From: Niallia taxi
Lineage (GTDB): Bacteria; Bacillota; Bacilli; Bacillales; Cytobacillaceae
DNA length: 64,000 bases
NCBI RefSeq assembly: GCF_004005475.1
Contig: NZ_RZTZ01000001.1
Span: 248,001 to 312,000 of the forward strand
Direction of reading: 5' to 3'
Below, one piece after another: positions 11,890-25,804 of this stretch. Each line of letters starts with the position of its first letter. Position 1 is the stretch's first letter. Under the pieces are notes generated by a model that worked only from the letters and a program-made list of their open reading frames with translations, made no database searches and had not been told where the DNA came from. A program made the translations under genes and the position numbers.

Positions 11890-14800
11890 GCAAGGACCGC
11901 CTCCATTTGTTTGCCTGCTGGTGTCATTGCTTCCGCAGAGAATGTCATTGATTCTACTACTCGAAGAATTGCTTCTGCTGTATCAAGGGATGTTAAGCAT
12001 GGAATTCCATTTTCAACTGATTCCCTTCTGATTCTGAAGCCGTCGCGTGCAGGCTGGCTGCCTTTTGAGAATGTATTGATAACAAATTGTGCTTGGCCAT
12101 TGCGGATAACATCAATCAAAGTTGTGCCTTCGCCGCCGATTTTATCTACCACTTTTACAGGGATATGATTGTCTTGCAAAAATTCTGCTGTTCCGCTCGT
12201 TGCCATTAGGCTGTAGCCGATATTGACAAACCGCTTCGCAAGCAGCAATGCTTCTTCTTTGTCCTTGTCACCGATTGTTAAAAGAACTGTTCCAAATGTC
12301 TGGATCTTCATTCCTGAAGCAATCAATCCTTTATACAAAGCTTTTTCCAGCGTAACGTCCTTACCCATTACCTCTCCTGTTGACTTCATTTCAGGGCCGA
12401 GTGTTATATCCACACGGCGCAGCTTTGCAAAGGAGAATACAGGAACCTTTACAAACACACCTTGCTGTTCTTCTACAAGTCCTGATGTGTAGCCTTGTTC
12501 TTTCAAGCTATTCCCCAAAATCACCTTTGTAGCAATTTTCGCCATCGGGACATTCGTAATTTTACTTAAGAAAGGAACCGTTCTGCTTGAGCGCGGATTC
12601 ACTTCTAGTACAAATACTTCACCTTTTGACACAACATACTGGATGTTTAGTAGTCCAACAATATTTAAGCCTTTTGCCAATCTTGTTGTATAGTCAATTA
12701 GTGTTTGCTTAATTTCCGCTGACAAGCTTTGCGGCGGATAGACGGCAATCGAATCACCTGAGTGAACGCCTGCTCTTTCAATATGCTCCATGATGCCTGG
12801 AATCACTACGTCTACACCATCACATATTGCATCGACTTCGATTTCCTTGCCTGTTAAATATCTGTCAATCAGGATTGGTTGACCAGGACTTGCGATAACT
12901 GCTTTTTCCATATACGGAATCAGTTCTTCTTCTTTATAAACGATTTGCATCGCTCTTCCGCCTAGTACATATGATGGACGTACAAGAACCGGATAGCCGA
13001 TCGTAGCTGCAACCTTTACCGCCTCTTCTACTGTTAGGGCTGTTTTCCCTTCAGGCTGAGGAATGCCCAGTGCATGCAGGCTTGACTCAAATTTATCTCT
13101 GTCTTCTGCTCTGTCTAAGTCTTCTAAAGAGGTACCGAGAATTTTAACCCCTCTGTTTGCAAGCTCTGCTGCCAAGTTGATTGCCGTTTGTCCGCCGAAT
13201 TGCACGACAACCCCTTCTGGTTTCTCTAAGTCGATGATATGCATCACATCTTCTATTGTCAGCGGCTCAAAGTATAATTTATCTGATACACTGAAATCTG
13301 TTGAAACCGTTTCTGGGTTGTTATTAATAATAATTGCTTCAAACCCGGCTTCCTTGATGGCCCAGACCGAGTGAACTGTCGCATAGTCAAACTCGATTCC
13401 TTGGCCGATGCGAATTGGACCAGAACCAAGAACAACAATGCTTTTCTTGTCTGTCACAACAGATTCATTTTCATCCTCATACGTTCCATAGTAATATGGT
13501 GTTTCCGATTCAAATTCAGCGGCACAAGTATCAACCATTTTGTAAACTGGGACAAGCTTATTGTCTTTTCTCCAGTTATATATTTCAAGCTCCGTACTGT
13601 TCCATAATTTAGCGAGCTGGATGTCGGCAAAGCCCTTCTCCTTAGCTGTTTTTGCATATTCTAAATCAAACGGATGGTCTGCCAGCTCTTTTTCCAACTT
13701 GATGATGCCTTCAAGCTTGTGCAGGAAGAACAGGTCAATTTTGCTCCAGTCATGGATTGTCTCAATGGAAACCCCTCTGTTCATTGCTTCTGCTACATAA
13801 AATAATCTTTCGTCTCCTGCGACACGAATTCTCTTTTCTAATAATTCATCACTGACATTTTCACCATCGTTTAATGCAAAGTGGTAAACCTTTGCTTCTA
13901 ATGAACGGATTGCTTTAAGAAGTGATTCCTCGAATGTTCTTCCAATTGCCATTACCTCTCCTGTCGCTTTCATTTGCGTGCCTAGATTTCTTTTGGCAGA
14001 TTCAAACTTATCAAATGGGAAGCGTGGGATTTTGCTGACAACATAATCAAGTGCAGGCTCAAAGCTTGCATATGTTTTGCCTGTTACTGGGTTCATCATT
14101 TCATCCAGTGTTAACCCAACAGCAATTTTCGCTGCAAGCTTTGCAATTGGATAGCCTGTTGCTTTGCTGGCAAGTGCAGAGGAACGGCTCACCCTTGGGT
14201 TTACTTCAATGATATAGTATTGGAAGCTGTCTGGATCAAGTGCAAGCTGAACATTGCAGCCACCTTCGATTTTAAGGGCACGGATGATCTTCAATGATGT
14301 ATTGCGCAGCATTTGGTATTCTCTATCGCTCAGCGTTTGGCTTGGCGCAACAACGATGCTGTCACCTGTATGAATGCCGACAGGATCGATGTTTTCCATA
14401 TTACAAACGACTATCGCATTATCATTGCTGTCACGCATCACTTCATATTCAATTTCTTTAAAGCCGGCAATGCTTTTTTCAAGAAGACATTGTGTTACAG
14501 GGCTGTTCTTTAAACCGCTAGTGACGATTTCATTTAGCTCGGCATCATTATGGCAGATGCCTCCCCCTGTTCCTCCTAATGTAAAGGCGGGACGGACGAT
14601 AACTGGATAACCGATTTGTTCCACAAACGCTTTTGCTTCATCCATGTTATGGATAATTTCGCTGTCTGGTACTGGTTCTCCTAGCTCATTCATCAAGGTG
14701 CGGAACAAATCTCTGTCTTCTGCTTGTTGGATAGCGGAAAGCTTTGTTCCAAGCACTTCCACACCGCATTCTTCAAGGACGCCTGCCTCTGATAACTCGA

Positions 14801-15098
14801 CAGCAAGGTTCAAGCCTGTTTGACCACCAAGTGTCGGCAATATTGCATCTGGTCTTTCCTTGCGAATGATTCTGCTTACGAATTCCAATGTCAGTGGTTC
14901 AATATATACACTGTCAGCCATTTCTGTATCTGTCATAATCGTTGCTGGGTTGGAGTTAACTAGGATAACACGATAGCCTTCTTCTTTAAGTGCCATACAT
15001 GCTTGAGTTCCTGCATAGTCAAATTCTGCTGCCTGACCGATAATGATTGGACCTGATCCTATTACTAGTATGCTGTTAATATCTTTACGCTTTGACAT
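11886..15098 (-). CDS. carB: Carbamoyl-phosphate synthase large subunit, pyrimidine type
   Basis: Protein of 1070 residues (PyrAB) making carbamoyl phosphate from bicarbonate, ammonia and two ATP. The two homologous ATP-grasp halves start at [21 protein letters not shown] and [20 protein letters not shown], and a C-terminal MGS-like regulatory domain follows ([12 protein letters not shown] onward). The start is ATG 15098 (MSKRKDINS), giving a 14-base overlap with carA; ATG 15110 is a less likely alternative. Its place in the pyr operon marks it as the pyrimidine-regulated enzyme. Confidence 0.96.
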
Positions 15099-16178
15099 AT
15101 GCGGCACCATCCTCTTTATGAGTTAAAATCATGGACATGAATCGATCAAATAAATAGTTAGCATCTTCTGGACCTGGTGATGCCTCTGGATGATATTGTA
15201 CGGTGAAGGCTGGGTACTGTTTATGCTGCAAGCCTTCAATTGTTCCGTCGTTTAATGCTAGATGAGTAACTTCCAAGTCTGTCTGTTCAATAGATTTTTC
15301 TTCCACTGTGTAGCCGTGGTTTTGTGATGTTAAGGAAACCTTGCCTGTCAGCAAATCTTTAACAGGGTGGTTTGAGCCTCTGTGCCCAAACTTCATTTTT
15401 TCTGTGTTAGCACCACTTGCAAGTGCAAACAGCTGGTGGCCTAAGCATATTCCAAACAGTGGAACCTTGCCGATAATCCCTTTAATCGTTTCAATTGCCT
15501 CTGGCACATCCTTTGGATCTCCAGGGCCGTTAGAAAGCATTACCCCGTCTGGACTTAAAGACAATATTTCCTGTGCAGTTGCATTATATGGAACAACAAT
15601 GACATCACAGTCACGCTGATTTAACTCTCTTAGAATTCCGTGCTTCATGCCATAATCTACAAGCACAACACGCTTGCCTCGGCCTGGGCTCGGATAAGCT
15701 TTTTTAGTAGAAACCTGCTGCACCTGATCTGTTGGCAAGACGGATGCTTGCAGTTGCTTGATAACATCGGCTACATTTTCCTCGATGCTGCAAATTGCGC
15801 CTTTTAATGTTCCGTACTTGCGGATAATTCTTGTTAATTTTCTCGTATCAATTCCTGCAAGTCCTGGAATGTTCTTTTGTTTAAAAAACTCATCCAGTGA
15901 CAGTTCATTTCTCCAGTTTGAAGGGAAATCACACACTTCCTTCACAATGAAACCGTTGATTGCTGGTGCAATGGATTCAAAGTCATCGCGGTTAATTCCG
16001 TAGTTGCCGACTAGTGGGTATGTCAATGTGACAATTTGACCGCAGTATGACGGATCTGACAAAATTTCCTGGTAGCCTGTCATCCCTGTGTTAAAGACTA
16101 CCTCTCCAATCGAATTGGATTCTGCTCCAAATCCTTGCCCAATAAATACTGTACCATCTTCGAGAATCAGTTGTTTTT

Positions 16179-16182
<4 letters not shown>
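15085..16182 (-). CDS. carA: Carbamoyl-phosphate synthase small subunit (glutaminase)
   Basis: Protein of 365 residues (PyrAA) that hydrolyses glutamine to supply ammonia to CarB. The class I amidotransferase site [14 protein letters not shown] holds the catalytic Cys, and [12 protein letters not shown] holds the His-Glu pair. The frame extends to 16251, but ATG 16182 ([13 protein letters not shown]) fits homologues and overlaps the pyrC stop by 4 bases. Confidence 0.96.
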
Positions 16183-18369
<2,187 letters not shown>

Positions 18370-18396
18370 TTATTGCCTCCTTTATGGATTCCGGGC

Positions 18397-18432
18397 AAAA
18401 AAATAGCACCCATTTATTGAAAATGGGTGCTA
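18397..18432 (-). terminator. PyrR-controlled attenuator terminator upstream of pyrB
   Basis: On the minus strand TAGCACCCATTT/AAATGGGTGCTA with a short loop is followed by seven Ts, ending about 30 bases before pyrB. Upstream at 18509-18533 lies CAAGTACAGAGAGACTT, resembling the PyrR-binding loop. PyrR-UMP binding there should favour this terminator over the antiterminator. Confidence 0.85.
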
Positions 18433-18508
18433 AAAGTTGAATGTTTGCGTAGATCCTGTTTTAAGCCTGCTTAAACAAGCGGATCCTTTTCGCCTTAACC
18501 TTCAACAC

Positions 18509-18533
18509 CCTTATAAGTCTCTCTGTACTTGTT
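18509..18533 (-). promoter_or_regulatory. PyrR binding loop, pyrP-pyrB leader
   Basis: The minus-strand segment ACAGAGAGACTTATAAGG resembles the PyrR anti-antiterminator loop (consensus near CCAGAGAGGCT). It lies about 15 to 40 bases after the pyrP stop, in the right place to control the pyrB attenuator. It departs somewhat from the loops before pyrR and pyrP. Confidence 0.7.
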
Positions 18534-18546
18534 TAAAAGGTGTACA

Positions 18547-19863
18547 TTATTTAGTTTCGTCTACTGCTTCTTCTTCAAATAAGTCGTCAGTCGCCTTGTC
18601 TCTTCCTGGAAGTACAAAGTTCAGGATGATCCCAAGGATTGCTGCAAGTGCCATTCCCTCTAGTTTAAAGTCTGAACCGATATGAATGGATGCACCGCCA
18701 ATGCCTGTAACTAAGATAACGGATGCAATCACAAGGTTGCGATTTTTTGAGAAATCCATTTTTGCTTCGACTAAAATTCTTAAGCCAGAAGATGCGATGA
18801 TACCGAACAACAGGATGGATACTCCGCCCATAACTGGTGTTGGAATCGATTGTATCAGGGCAGTGATCTTACCGATGAATCCAAACAGGATTGCAAACAC
18901 TGCTGCTCCTGCAAGAACATACACACTGTATACTCTCGTAATTGCCAAAACCCCAATGTTTTCACCGTAAGTTGTTTTTGGCGGTCCACCGATTAAGGAG
19001 GAAATTAGTGTTGCACTTCCGTCACCTAAAATACTGCGATGAAGTCCTGGGTCTTTAATATAATCTTTTCCTACTACTTTGCTTAATACAAGCTGGTGAC
19101 CGATATGCTCAGCAAGTGTTACAATGGCAACCGGCACGAACAATGCCAGTATGGCGCTGTCTAATGTTAAATCATAATCCCTGAAAGGAAGGATGAAATC
19201 CGGCATTGCGATCCATTTCGCATCAATAACACCTTGGAAATCAACAACTCCTACTAGTAATGCGTACAGGTAGCCGACAATAATCCCTGCTAGAATCGGA
19301 ATGAAGCTGAACACTCCCTTACCGAAAATAGTGAATAAGATTGTTGCAAGCAATGTGACTAATGCTACTGATAAGTACAAAAGGCTGTAGTGTTGATCTG
19401 CTGTTCCGTTATTTTCATACATCGCCTGACCAACCGCAGTTCCAGCTAGTGCTAGCCCGATAACCATGATTACTGGTCCGACAACAATCGGCGGAAGCAG
19501 GTTCATAATCCAGCGGTAGCCGGCTTTTTTAATAATCAATGCGACAATTCCGTATACAAGACCTGCAATGAATGTTCCGATCATCGCTGCTGCCGGTCCG
19601 CCAAGCTTTTGGGCCGCAATCATCGGTGCAATAAAGGCAAAGGATGAGCCTAAATAAGCAGGAACCTTAAATTTTGTTATAAGAAGGAATGCTAGTGTTC
19701 CTAATCCGCTTGAGATTAAAGCGATAGCTGGACTTAATCCAATTAAGTATGGAACTAGTACTGTTGATCCAAACATGGCGAATAAGTGCTGTAAGCTTAA
19801 TGTTATCCATTGAGATGCGTTTGGTTTGTCTTTTAGACCGAGTATTGGCTTTGTTTGATTCAT
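18547..19863 (-). CDS. pyrP: Uracil permease
   Basis: Membrane transporter of 438 residues of the nucleobase-cation symporter 2 (UraA-like) family, importing uracil with protons. It is hydrophobic with about 14 predicted segments, and the family motif region GGPPKTTYGENIGV is present. ATG 19863 (MNQTKPILGLKD) is chosen because homologues start near here. It sits between the second and third PyrR attenuators, as in other Bacillus pyr operons. Confidence 0.95.
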   Translation of the reverse strand: MNQTKPILGLKDKPNASQWITLSLQHLFAMFGSTVLVPYLIGLSPAIALISSGLGTLAFLLITKFKVPAYLGSSFAFIAPMIAAQKLGGPAAAMIGTFIAGLVYGIVALIIKKAGYRWIMNLLPPIVVGPVIMVIGLALAGTAVGQAMYENNGTADQHYSLLYLSVALVTLLATILFTIFGKGVFSFIPILAGIIVGYLYALLVGVVDFQGVIDAKWIAMPDFILPFRDYDLTLDSAILALFVPVAIVTLAEHIGHQLVLSKVVGKDYIKDPGLHRSILGDGSATLISSLIGGPPKTTYGENIGVLAITRVYSVYVLAGAAVFAILFGFIGKITALIQSIPTPVMGGVSILLFGIIASSGLRILVEAKMDFSKNRNLVIASVILVTGIGGASIHIGSDFKLEGMALAAILGIILNFVLPGRDKATDDLFEEEAVDETK

Positions 19864-19927
19864 TTTGTTCCCTCTTTCCATCTATGGTGCAATTACTGGT
19901 TTGTTTTATTTAGTATACGCAATTTCA

Positions 19928-19966
19928 TAAAAAAACCCCTTTTATGCATAGCAAAAAGGGGTTTTT
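19928..19966 (-). terminator. PyrR-controlled attenuator terminator upstream of pyrP
   Basis: On the minus strand AAAAACCCCTTTTTGC pairs with GCATAAAAGGGGTTTTTTT, a long stem ending in a T run about 65 bases before pyrP. It is paired with the PyrR loop just upstream at 19993-20023. Confidence 0.85.
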
Positions 19967-19992
19967 GAGCAGGCGAAACAACGCCTGTATCG

Positions 19993-20023
19993 ACTCCCCC
20001 TTCGCAGCCTCTCCGGACTGCCA
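19993..20023 (-). promoter_or_regulatory. PyrR binding loop, pyrR-pyrP leader
   Basis: The minus-strand segment AGTCCGGAGAGGCTGCGAAG is a close match to the PyrR anti-antiterminator loop. It begins about 20 bases after the pyrR stop and precedes the pyrP terminator. Confidence 0.85.
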
Positions 20024-20039
20024 TTAAAAAGGGCTATAT

Positions 20040-20588
<549 letters not shown>

Positions 20589-20607
20589 TCACCTTTTTTC
20601 TTAAAAT

Positions 20608-20639
20608 AAAAATCCTCCCACCATGTTTTGGCGAGAGGA
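20608..20639 (-). terminator. PyrR-controlled attenuator terminator upstream of pyrR
   Basis: On the minus strand TCCTCTCGCCA and TGGTGGGAGGA pair around a short loop and are followed by ATTTTTATTTT, ending about 25 bases before pyrR. With the loop at 20684-20704 it forms the first of the operon's three attenuators. Confidence 0.85.
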
Positions 20640-20683
20640 CAGACCGATAGCATACAAGTTGCTATCTACTAAAAAATCCGAAA

Positions 20684-20704
20684 CCTTCTCAACCTCACAG
20701 GATT
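20684..20704 (-). promoter_or_regulatory. PyrR binding loop in the pyrR leader
   Basis: The minus-strand AATCCTGTGAGGTTGAGAAGG fits the PyrR anti-antiterminator loop (TCC.GTGAGG then GAGAAGG). It lies about 30 bases after the predicted transcription start and before the terminator at 20608-20639. Confidence 0.8.
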
Positions 20705-20732
20705 GACTTAAAGGACTTATTTAATTAAGTTA

Positions 20733-20761
20733 ATCTTATTATAAGGCTCGAATTTTGTCAA
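20733..20761 (-). promoter_or_regulatory. Promoter of the pyr operon
   Basis: On the minus strand a consensus -35 TTGACA (20761-20756) is 17 bases from a -10 TAAGAT (20738-20733). Transcription would start near 20725, just before the first PyrR loop. The -35 overlaps the TGA stop of rluD, so the promoter is embedded in the end of the gene before it. Confidence 0.8.
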
Positions 20762-21669
20762 CGATTATTTCTAATATTATCTATCAGCTCTTCAAAATCA
20801 CTAGGAAGTGGTGCTTCAAATTCAATATATTCGCCAGTTCGCGGATGGTTAAAACCAAGTATGCCAGCATGAAGCGCCTGACCGCCAATGTCGAGCGTTT
20901 TTTTCGGACCATACTTAGGATCACCTGCAAGCGGGAAGCCAATGTATTTCATATGAACACGAATTTGATGCGTTCTGCCTGTCTCAAGCTGACATTCGAT
21001 GAAAGAAAAGTCCTCCATGCGCTCAAGTACGTGAAAATGTGTAACAGCATGCTTTCCTCTATCGACTACGGCCATTTTTTGACGGTCCTTCGTGTCCCTT
21101 CCAATCGGTGCATCAACTGTTCCATAATCATGTGGAATGCTGCCATGAACTAATGCTTTATATTTTCTAGTTACTGTCTTTTCGACAAGCTGGTTTACAA
21201 GACTTTCATGGGCAGCATCGTTTTTAGCAACCATTAATAAACCTGATGTATCCTTGTCGATACGGTGGACGATTCCTGGACGCATCACGCCATTAATTCC
21301 GGACAAATCCTTACAATGTGCCATCAAGCCATTTACAAGCGTCCCTGTCACGTGGCCAGGAGCTGGGTGAACGACCATTCCTTTCGGCTTATTGACAACA
21401 ATTACATCACTGTCCTCATAATAAACGTCTAAATTCATTTCCTCAGGTAAAACGTCAAGCTCTGTCAGTTCAGGAATTTCAATTGTAACAACATCATTTA
21501 ATATTCCTTTGTATTTCGTCTTAACACTTTTGCCGTTAACCAACACATGACCATCCTTGATCCATTGCTGCACTTGTGTGCGTGACCAATCATTGTTGAT
21601 AGTTGAAATGATTTTATCTATTCTTTCACTTACTTGTTCACTCTGAATGATATGTTCCTTTTTTTCCAT
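20758..21669 (-). CDS. rluD: RluA/RluD family 23S rRNA pseudouridine synthase (YlyB)
   Basis: Protein of 303 residues that modifies uridines in 23S rRNA. An N-terminal S4 RNA-binding domain (ISERIDKI to [10 protein letters not shown]) precedes the catalytic domain with [19 protein letters not shown], which contains the catalytic Asp. The start overlaps lspA by 32 bases, with AAGGAG 8 bases before the ATG. Its stop codon overlaps the pyr promoter. Confidence 0.93.
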   Translation of the reverse strand: MEKKEHIIQSEQVSERIDKIISTINNDWSRTQVQQWIKDGHVLVNGKSVKTKYKGILNDVVTIEIPELTELDVLPEEMNLDVYYEDSDVIVVNKPKGMVVHPAPGHVTGTLVNGLMAHCKDLSGINGVMRPGIVHRIDKDTSGLLMVAKNDAAHESLVNQLVEKTVTRKYKALVHGSIPHDYGTVDAPIGRDTKDRQKMAVVDRGKHAVTHFHVLERMEDFSFIECQLETGRTHQIRVHMKYIGFPLAGDPKYGPKKTLDIGGQALHAGILGFNHPRTGEYIEFEAPLPSDFEELIDNIRNNR

Positions 21670-22135
21670 TTTCTTTCTCCTTCTTTGCTGCTTTTTCCTC
21701 CTTTAGCATCACAATGATAAGCAATATAACACCAATTACTAAAGATGAATCTGCAATATTAAATATAGGAAAATCATAATTGAAGATATACGTATTAACG
21801 AAGTCCACTACATACTGATGTCTGATGCGGTCGATAAAATTACCAATCGCTCCTCCGAGGATTAATCCTAAGGAAACTCCATACAACAGCTTGCCTTTTG
21901 CACCTTTCTGGATGAAATAAATAATGCCGACAATGACAGCAGTTGTAATAATATAGAAGAACGCCATTTGTCCTTCCAAAATACCCCAAGCAGCACCACT
22001 ATTACGATGAGATGTAATATAGAAGAAATCCTCGATTACCGTAATGCTGTCTCCGAGTTCCATCTTTGTTGCAACAAGCCATTTTGTCCATTGATCCAAT
22101 GCAATGATTATAAGTGCAATTATGTAATAAAACAC
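21638..22135 (-). CDS. lspA: Lipoprotein signal peptidase II
   Basis: Aspartic membrane peptidase of 165 residues that cleaves the signal peptide of lipidated prolipoproteins. It has four membrane segments, and the two catalytic Asp motifs appear as [11 protein letters not shown] and [11 protein letters not shown]. The start is GTG 22135 with GGAGG exactly 8 bases upstream; the ATG at 22171 has no such site. It is coupled to rluD by a 32-base overlap. The lysine- and glutamate-rich C-terminal tail is slightly longer than usual. Confidence 0.94.
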   Translation of the reverse strand: MFYYIIALIIIALDQWTKWLVATKMELGDSITVIEDFFYITSHRNSGAAWGILEGQMAFFYIITTAVIVGIIYFIQKGAKGKLLYGVSLGLILGGAIGNFIDRIRHQYVVDFVNTYIFNYDFPIFNIADSSLVIGVILLIIVMLKEEKAAKKEKENGKKGTYHSE

Positions 22136-22254
22136 TAAAGTTTCCTCCAATTCTCGAGTCTCCTTTAGCATTTTAGCATAAACTACTTAAAAACGATAGC
22201 TTGTGCCTATTTGCAGCTGTTTTTTCTAGCTTTCAACTTCTTTTTCTTTTGCTT

Positions 22255-22536
22255 TTAATGCAAGGACTTTCTGTAGTAGGATTGCATATATTCCAAGTCT
22301 TTTTTTGATTTGATGGTAGGAACCAGCTCCAATATTTCAGCAGGAATCAATTCACCGGATATTTCACATGTTCCAAATTGGCCATTTTCCAATCTTCGCA
22401 TGGATGCTTCTACATCCAGCAGCTCTGCCTCAATATAGTGGTTTATTTTCGAAGATCTTTTTACTCTTAATGTGGCTTCTAATTCTATTTGTGTCATACG
22501 GAGTTCGGTATAAAGCTTTTCAACGTCTAGGTTCAT
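22255..22536 (-). CDS. ylyA: DksA/TraR-like small protein, YlyA position
   Basis: Short protein of 93 residues. Residues 43-73 (ASMRRLENGQFGTCEISGEL onward) match the C-terminal DksA-like region of YlyA/YteA proteins, and the N-terminal half is helical. In Bacillus subtilis ylyA occupies this slot between ileS and lspA and acts on RNA polymerase late in sporulation. The protein here looks shorter than typical members and keeps only one zinc-type Cys (residue 57), so the zinc finger is not formed. GGAGG precedes the ATG by 9 bases. The symbol rests mainly on position. Confidence 0.7.
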   Translation of the reverse strand: MNLDVEKLYTELRMTQIELEATLRVKRSSKINHYIEAELLDVEASMRRLENGQFGTCEISGELIPAEILELVPTIKSKKDLEYMQSYYRKSLH

Positions 22537-22675
22537 GGCTAAATTCCTCCGTTTCTATGTTGTTACAAATAGCTTTTCCAAATAGACCAGCAAAAACCGG
22601 CTTAACTTTTTACAACCATAACAACAATTTACGGAGGTGGAAGTTTTTTTTAGTAAAAGGAAAAACTCCCTTGAA

Positions 22676-22715
22676 TAAAAAAAGCATTCCGGCAAATAAG
22701 CCGAAATGCTTTTTT
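22676..22715 (-). terminator. Terminator after ileS
   Basis: On the minus strand AAAGCATTTCGGC pairs with GCCGGAATGCTTT and is followed by a T run, starting within a few bases of the ileS stop. Confidence 0.85.
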
Positions 22716-22717
22716 GA

Positions 22718-25477
22718 TTAATAATTTTCTGCTACTACACTGGCACAACGAGCACATAATGTCGGGTGTTCTTCGTTAGCACCAACATCTGTTGTTACTG
22801 TCCAGCATCTTTCACATGTTTCTCCATCTGCTTTTGCCACAAGAATTGCTGCATTCTCCAATTTCACAGCATTCTCTGGAGCTTCGTCATAGCTGCCAGC
22901 AACTTCAAAGCCTGAAACGATAAACAATTGCTTTAAGCTTTCTTGGATTGAATCAAGTAATGTTTTTCCGTCTTCATGGACATAAAGAGATACTTTAGCC
23001 GCAAGTGATTTACCAATTACCTTTTGGTTACGAGCCTCTTCTAATGCCTTCAGAACATCATCACGCAAGACCATAAACTTGCTCCATTTTTCTGTAAGTG
23101 CTGCACTGTTTTCATATTCCACATATTCAGGGAAATCTGTCAGCTGAACACTTTCTTCCGTAACAGAAGTAATATGCTCCCAAACCTCGTCAGCAGTATG
23201 CGGAAGGATTGGTGCCATCAATTTCACTAATGAAATTAAGCTTTCATACAACACTGTTTGTATAGATCTTCTTTCTTGATTATCAGCTGCTTCGATATAA
23301 AGGACATCTTTTGAGAAATCTAGATAGAAGGAGCTCAAATCAATTGTGCAGAAATTATTGATATCAGAATAAATAGTAGAAAACTCATATTTATCATAGG
23401 ATTCTGTCACAGTTTTAATCAGGTTATTCAATTTTACAAGCATATATTGGTCAACTTCACGCAAGCTTTCATAGGAAACAGCATTCTCTGCTGGGTTGAA
23501 ATCAGCAAGGTTTCCAAGAAGGAAACGGAAAGTGTTTCTGATCTTACGGTATCCTTCTGTTACTTGCTTCAGGATCGCATCAGATACACGCACGTCTGCT
23601 TGGAAATCAACAGAAGCTACCCATAAACGCAGGATGTCTGCACCAAGTGTATTCATTACTTTCGCTGGTACCATAACGTTACCAAGGGATTTACTCATTT
23701 TTCTGCCTTCACCATCAAGAACAAACCCGTGGCTAAGCACGCCTTTATATGGTGCTTTTCCTGTTACAGCAACTCCTGTGGACAAGGAAGAGTTAAACCA
23801 GCCGCGATATTGGTCAGATCCTTCTAGATAAAGGTCTGCTGGTCTTTGTAAATCATCTCTTTCTTCTAAAACAGACTGATGGGAAGAACCAGAATCAAAC
23901 CATACATCCATGATATCTGTTTCTTTTGTAAAGTTTCCGTTCGGGCTTCCAGGATGTTCAAAACCTTCTGGTAAAAGTTCATTTGCACTTCTTTCAAACC
24001 AGATGTTTGAACCATGCTCCCTGAACAAATTAGAGATATGCTCGATTGTTGCATCTGTAATAATACTGTCGCCGTTTTCCGCATAGAACACAGGAATTGG
24101 AACACCCCATGCACGCTGTCTGGAAATACACCAGTCTCCGCGGTCACGAACCATATTGTACAATCTTGTTTCACCCCATGCAGGAACCCATTTTGTTTCC
24201 TTAACAGCATCAAGTAAATCTTGTCTGAAATCTTTAATTGACGCAAACCATTGCGCTGTTGCACGGAAGATAACAGGTTTTTTCGTTCTCCAGTCATGTG
24301 GGTATGAGTGTGTAATAAATTTCAGCTTCAATAAAGCTCCCGCTTCTTGTAATGCTTCTGTGATCGGCTTGTTTGCTTTATCATAGAATAAACCTTCAAA
24401 TCCTGGAGCCTCGTCTGTCATAACACCTTTGTCATCAACTGGACAAAGAACATCAAGGTTATACTTTTGACCAACAATAAAGTCATCTTCACCATGACCA
24501 GGTGCAGTATGAACACAGCCTGTACCAGCATCTGTTGTTACATGCTCCCCAAGCATTACTAAAGATTCCCTGTCATATAACGGGTGAAGTGCTTTAATGT
24601 ATTCTAACTCGGAACCTTGCACCTCTTGAATAACAGTTGCTTCTTCCCACTCTACTTCTGTTTTAACAGCGTCAAGCAAGTCTTTTGCTACTAAATATTT
24701 ATTGCCTTTTTCTTCAACTACAACATACGTTAAATCAGGATGTACGGAGATACCTAAGTTAGCAGGAATTGTCCAAGGCGTTGTTGTCCAAATAACAATT
24801 TGAACATCTTCTGCAAGCACATCTTTGCCATCCTTTACTTTGAAGCCAACATAAATGGATGGAGATTGCTTGTCTTGATATTCAATTTCCGCTTCTGCCA
24901 AAGCAGATTCACTTGTCGGAGACCAGTATACCGGCTTTTTCCCTTTGTAAATATAGCCTTTTTTCGCCATTTCGCCGAAAACTTTAATTTGCTGTGCTTC
25001 ATAAGCTGGATTTAGTGTGATATACGGGTTTTCCCAATCAGCACGAACACCTAGACGTCTGAATTGTTCTCGTTGGCTGTCAATTTGACCAAGTGCATAT
25101 TCTTCACAAAGCTTACGGAACTCAGCGATTGTCATTTCTTTACGTTTAACGCCTTTGTTTGTTAATGCTTGTTCAATCGGCAAACCATGCGTATCCCAGC
25201 CAGGAACATATGGAGCTTGGAACCCTGTCATAGACTTAAAGCGCACGATAAAGTCTTTAAGGATTTTGTTCAATGCATGCCCAATATGGATATCACCGTT
25301 CGCATATGGTGGTCCATCATGCAAAACAAACAGCGGACGGCCGCTTGTGCGTTCTTGAACTTTTTCATAAATATTCATTTCATTCCATTTTGATTGAATG
25401 TCAGGCTCACGATTTGGCAAGTTTCCTCTCATTGGAAAAGCCGTTTTTGGCATGAGCAGGGTTTCTTTATATTCCAT
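22718..25477 (-). CDS. ileS: Isoleucyl-tRNA synthetase
   Basis: Class I tRNA synthetase of 919 residues, charging tRNA-Ile and editing valine. The HIGH motif ([15 protein letters not shown]), the KMSKS motif ([10 protein letters not shown]), the CP1 editing domain ([13 protein letters not shown]) and a C-terminal zinc site (CERCWTV and CARC) are present. ATG 25477 ([19 protein letters not shown]) is preceded by GGAGG. It is expressed from its own promoter through a T-box leader and is closed by a terminator. Confidence 0.97.
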   Translation of the reverse strand: MEYKETLLMPKTAFPMRGNLPNREPDIQSKWNEMNIYEKVQERTSGRPLFVLHDGPPYANGDIHIGHALNKILKDFIVRFKSMTGFQAPYVPGWDTHGLPIEQALTNKGVKRKEMTIAEFRKLCEEYALGQIDSQREQFRRLGVRADWENPYITLNPAYEAQQIKVFGEMAKKGYIYKGKKPVYWSPTSESALAEAEIEYQDKQSPSIYVGFKVKDGKDVLAEDVQIVIWTTTPWTIPANLGISVHPDLTYVVVEEKGNKYLVAKDLLDAVKTEVEWEEATVIQEVQGSELEYIKALHPLYDRESLVMLGEHVTTDAGTGCVHTAPGHGEDDFIVGQKYNLDVLCPVDDKGVMTDEAPGFEGLFYDKANKPITEALQEAGALLKLKFITHSYPHDWRTKKPVIFRATAQWFASIKDFRQDLLDAVKETKWVPAWGETRLYNMVRDRGDWCISRQRAWGVPIPVFYAENGDSIITDATIEHISNLFREHGSNIWFERSANELLPEGFEHPGSPNGNFTKETDIMDVWFDSGSSHQSVLEERDDLQRPADLYLEGSDQYRGWFNSSLSTGVAVTGKAPYKGVLSHGFVLDGEGRKMSKSLGNVMVPAKVMNTLGADILRLWVASVDFQADVRVSDAILKQVTEGYRKIRNTFRFLLGNLADFNPAENAVSYESLREVDQYMLVKLNNLIKTVTESYDKYEFSTIYSDINNFCTIDLSSFYLDFSKDVLYIEAADNQERRSIQTVLYESLISLVKLMAPILPHTADEVWEHITSVTEESVQLTDFPEYVEYENSAALTEKWSKFMVLRDDVLKALEEARNQKVIGKSLAAKVSLYVHEDGKTLLDSIQESLKQLFIVSGFEVAGSYDEAPENAVKLENAAILVAKADGETCERCWTVTTDVGANEEHPTLCARCASVVAENY

Positions 25478-25510
25478 TGATAAATCCTCCAATAAATAAT
25501 CTAAATTCAT

Positions 25511-25800
25511 GCTGGTGTTTTAGGGAAGGTTAAAAAAACATAAAAAACCCCCTCATCCCAAAAAGGGACGAGAAGGTATTAGACTCCCGCGGTACCACCC
25601 TTATAGATAGAAAAACTATCCACTTAAGCATTTTATAACGGCAATGAACCGCCTTTTCTTACTGAATTTCAGAAAAGGACTCAAGGGTGATATTCCAATT
25701 TCCGCTTATGCCAGGCTTCCACCATCCCCGGCTCGCTATTTATAAGCAAACAGCAATTGTACTGGTCCCTATCAACGTACACATGAATATTGTTTTGTGT
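25511..25800 (-). ncRNA. Isoleucine T-box leader riboswitch
   Basis: The 5' leader of ileS contains the conserved T-box AAGGGTGGTACCGCG (25602-25586) before the terminator. It also has a stem I with an AGCGAGC element, a GGGGATGGTGG apical segment and a specifier bulge reading GAATATCACC, where ATC (25691-25689) is an Ile codon. Uncharged tRNA-Ile should pair with the specifier and the T-box and prevent termination. Confidence 0.92.
25542..25576 (-). terminator. T-box regulated terminator of ileS
   Basis: On the minus strand CTCGTCCCTTTTTGGGATGAG is followed by a G run and TTTTTT, about 65 bases before ileS. It competes with the antiterminator containing the T-box at 25586-25602. Confidence 0.85.
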
Positions 25801-25804
25801 AAAA

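Noticed and set aside
20755-21153. Plus-strand frame of 132 codons opposite rluD
   Set aside because: It begins in the pyr promoter and lies over the conserved rluD catalytic region; no homologue or ribosome site is recognised.
22368-22721. Plus-strand frame with GGAGGTGGAAG upstream of ylyA
   Set aside because: The GGAGG is followed by only a short GTG frame of 13 codons, and the longer frame runs opposite ylyA and into the ileS terminator.
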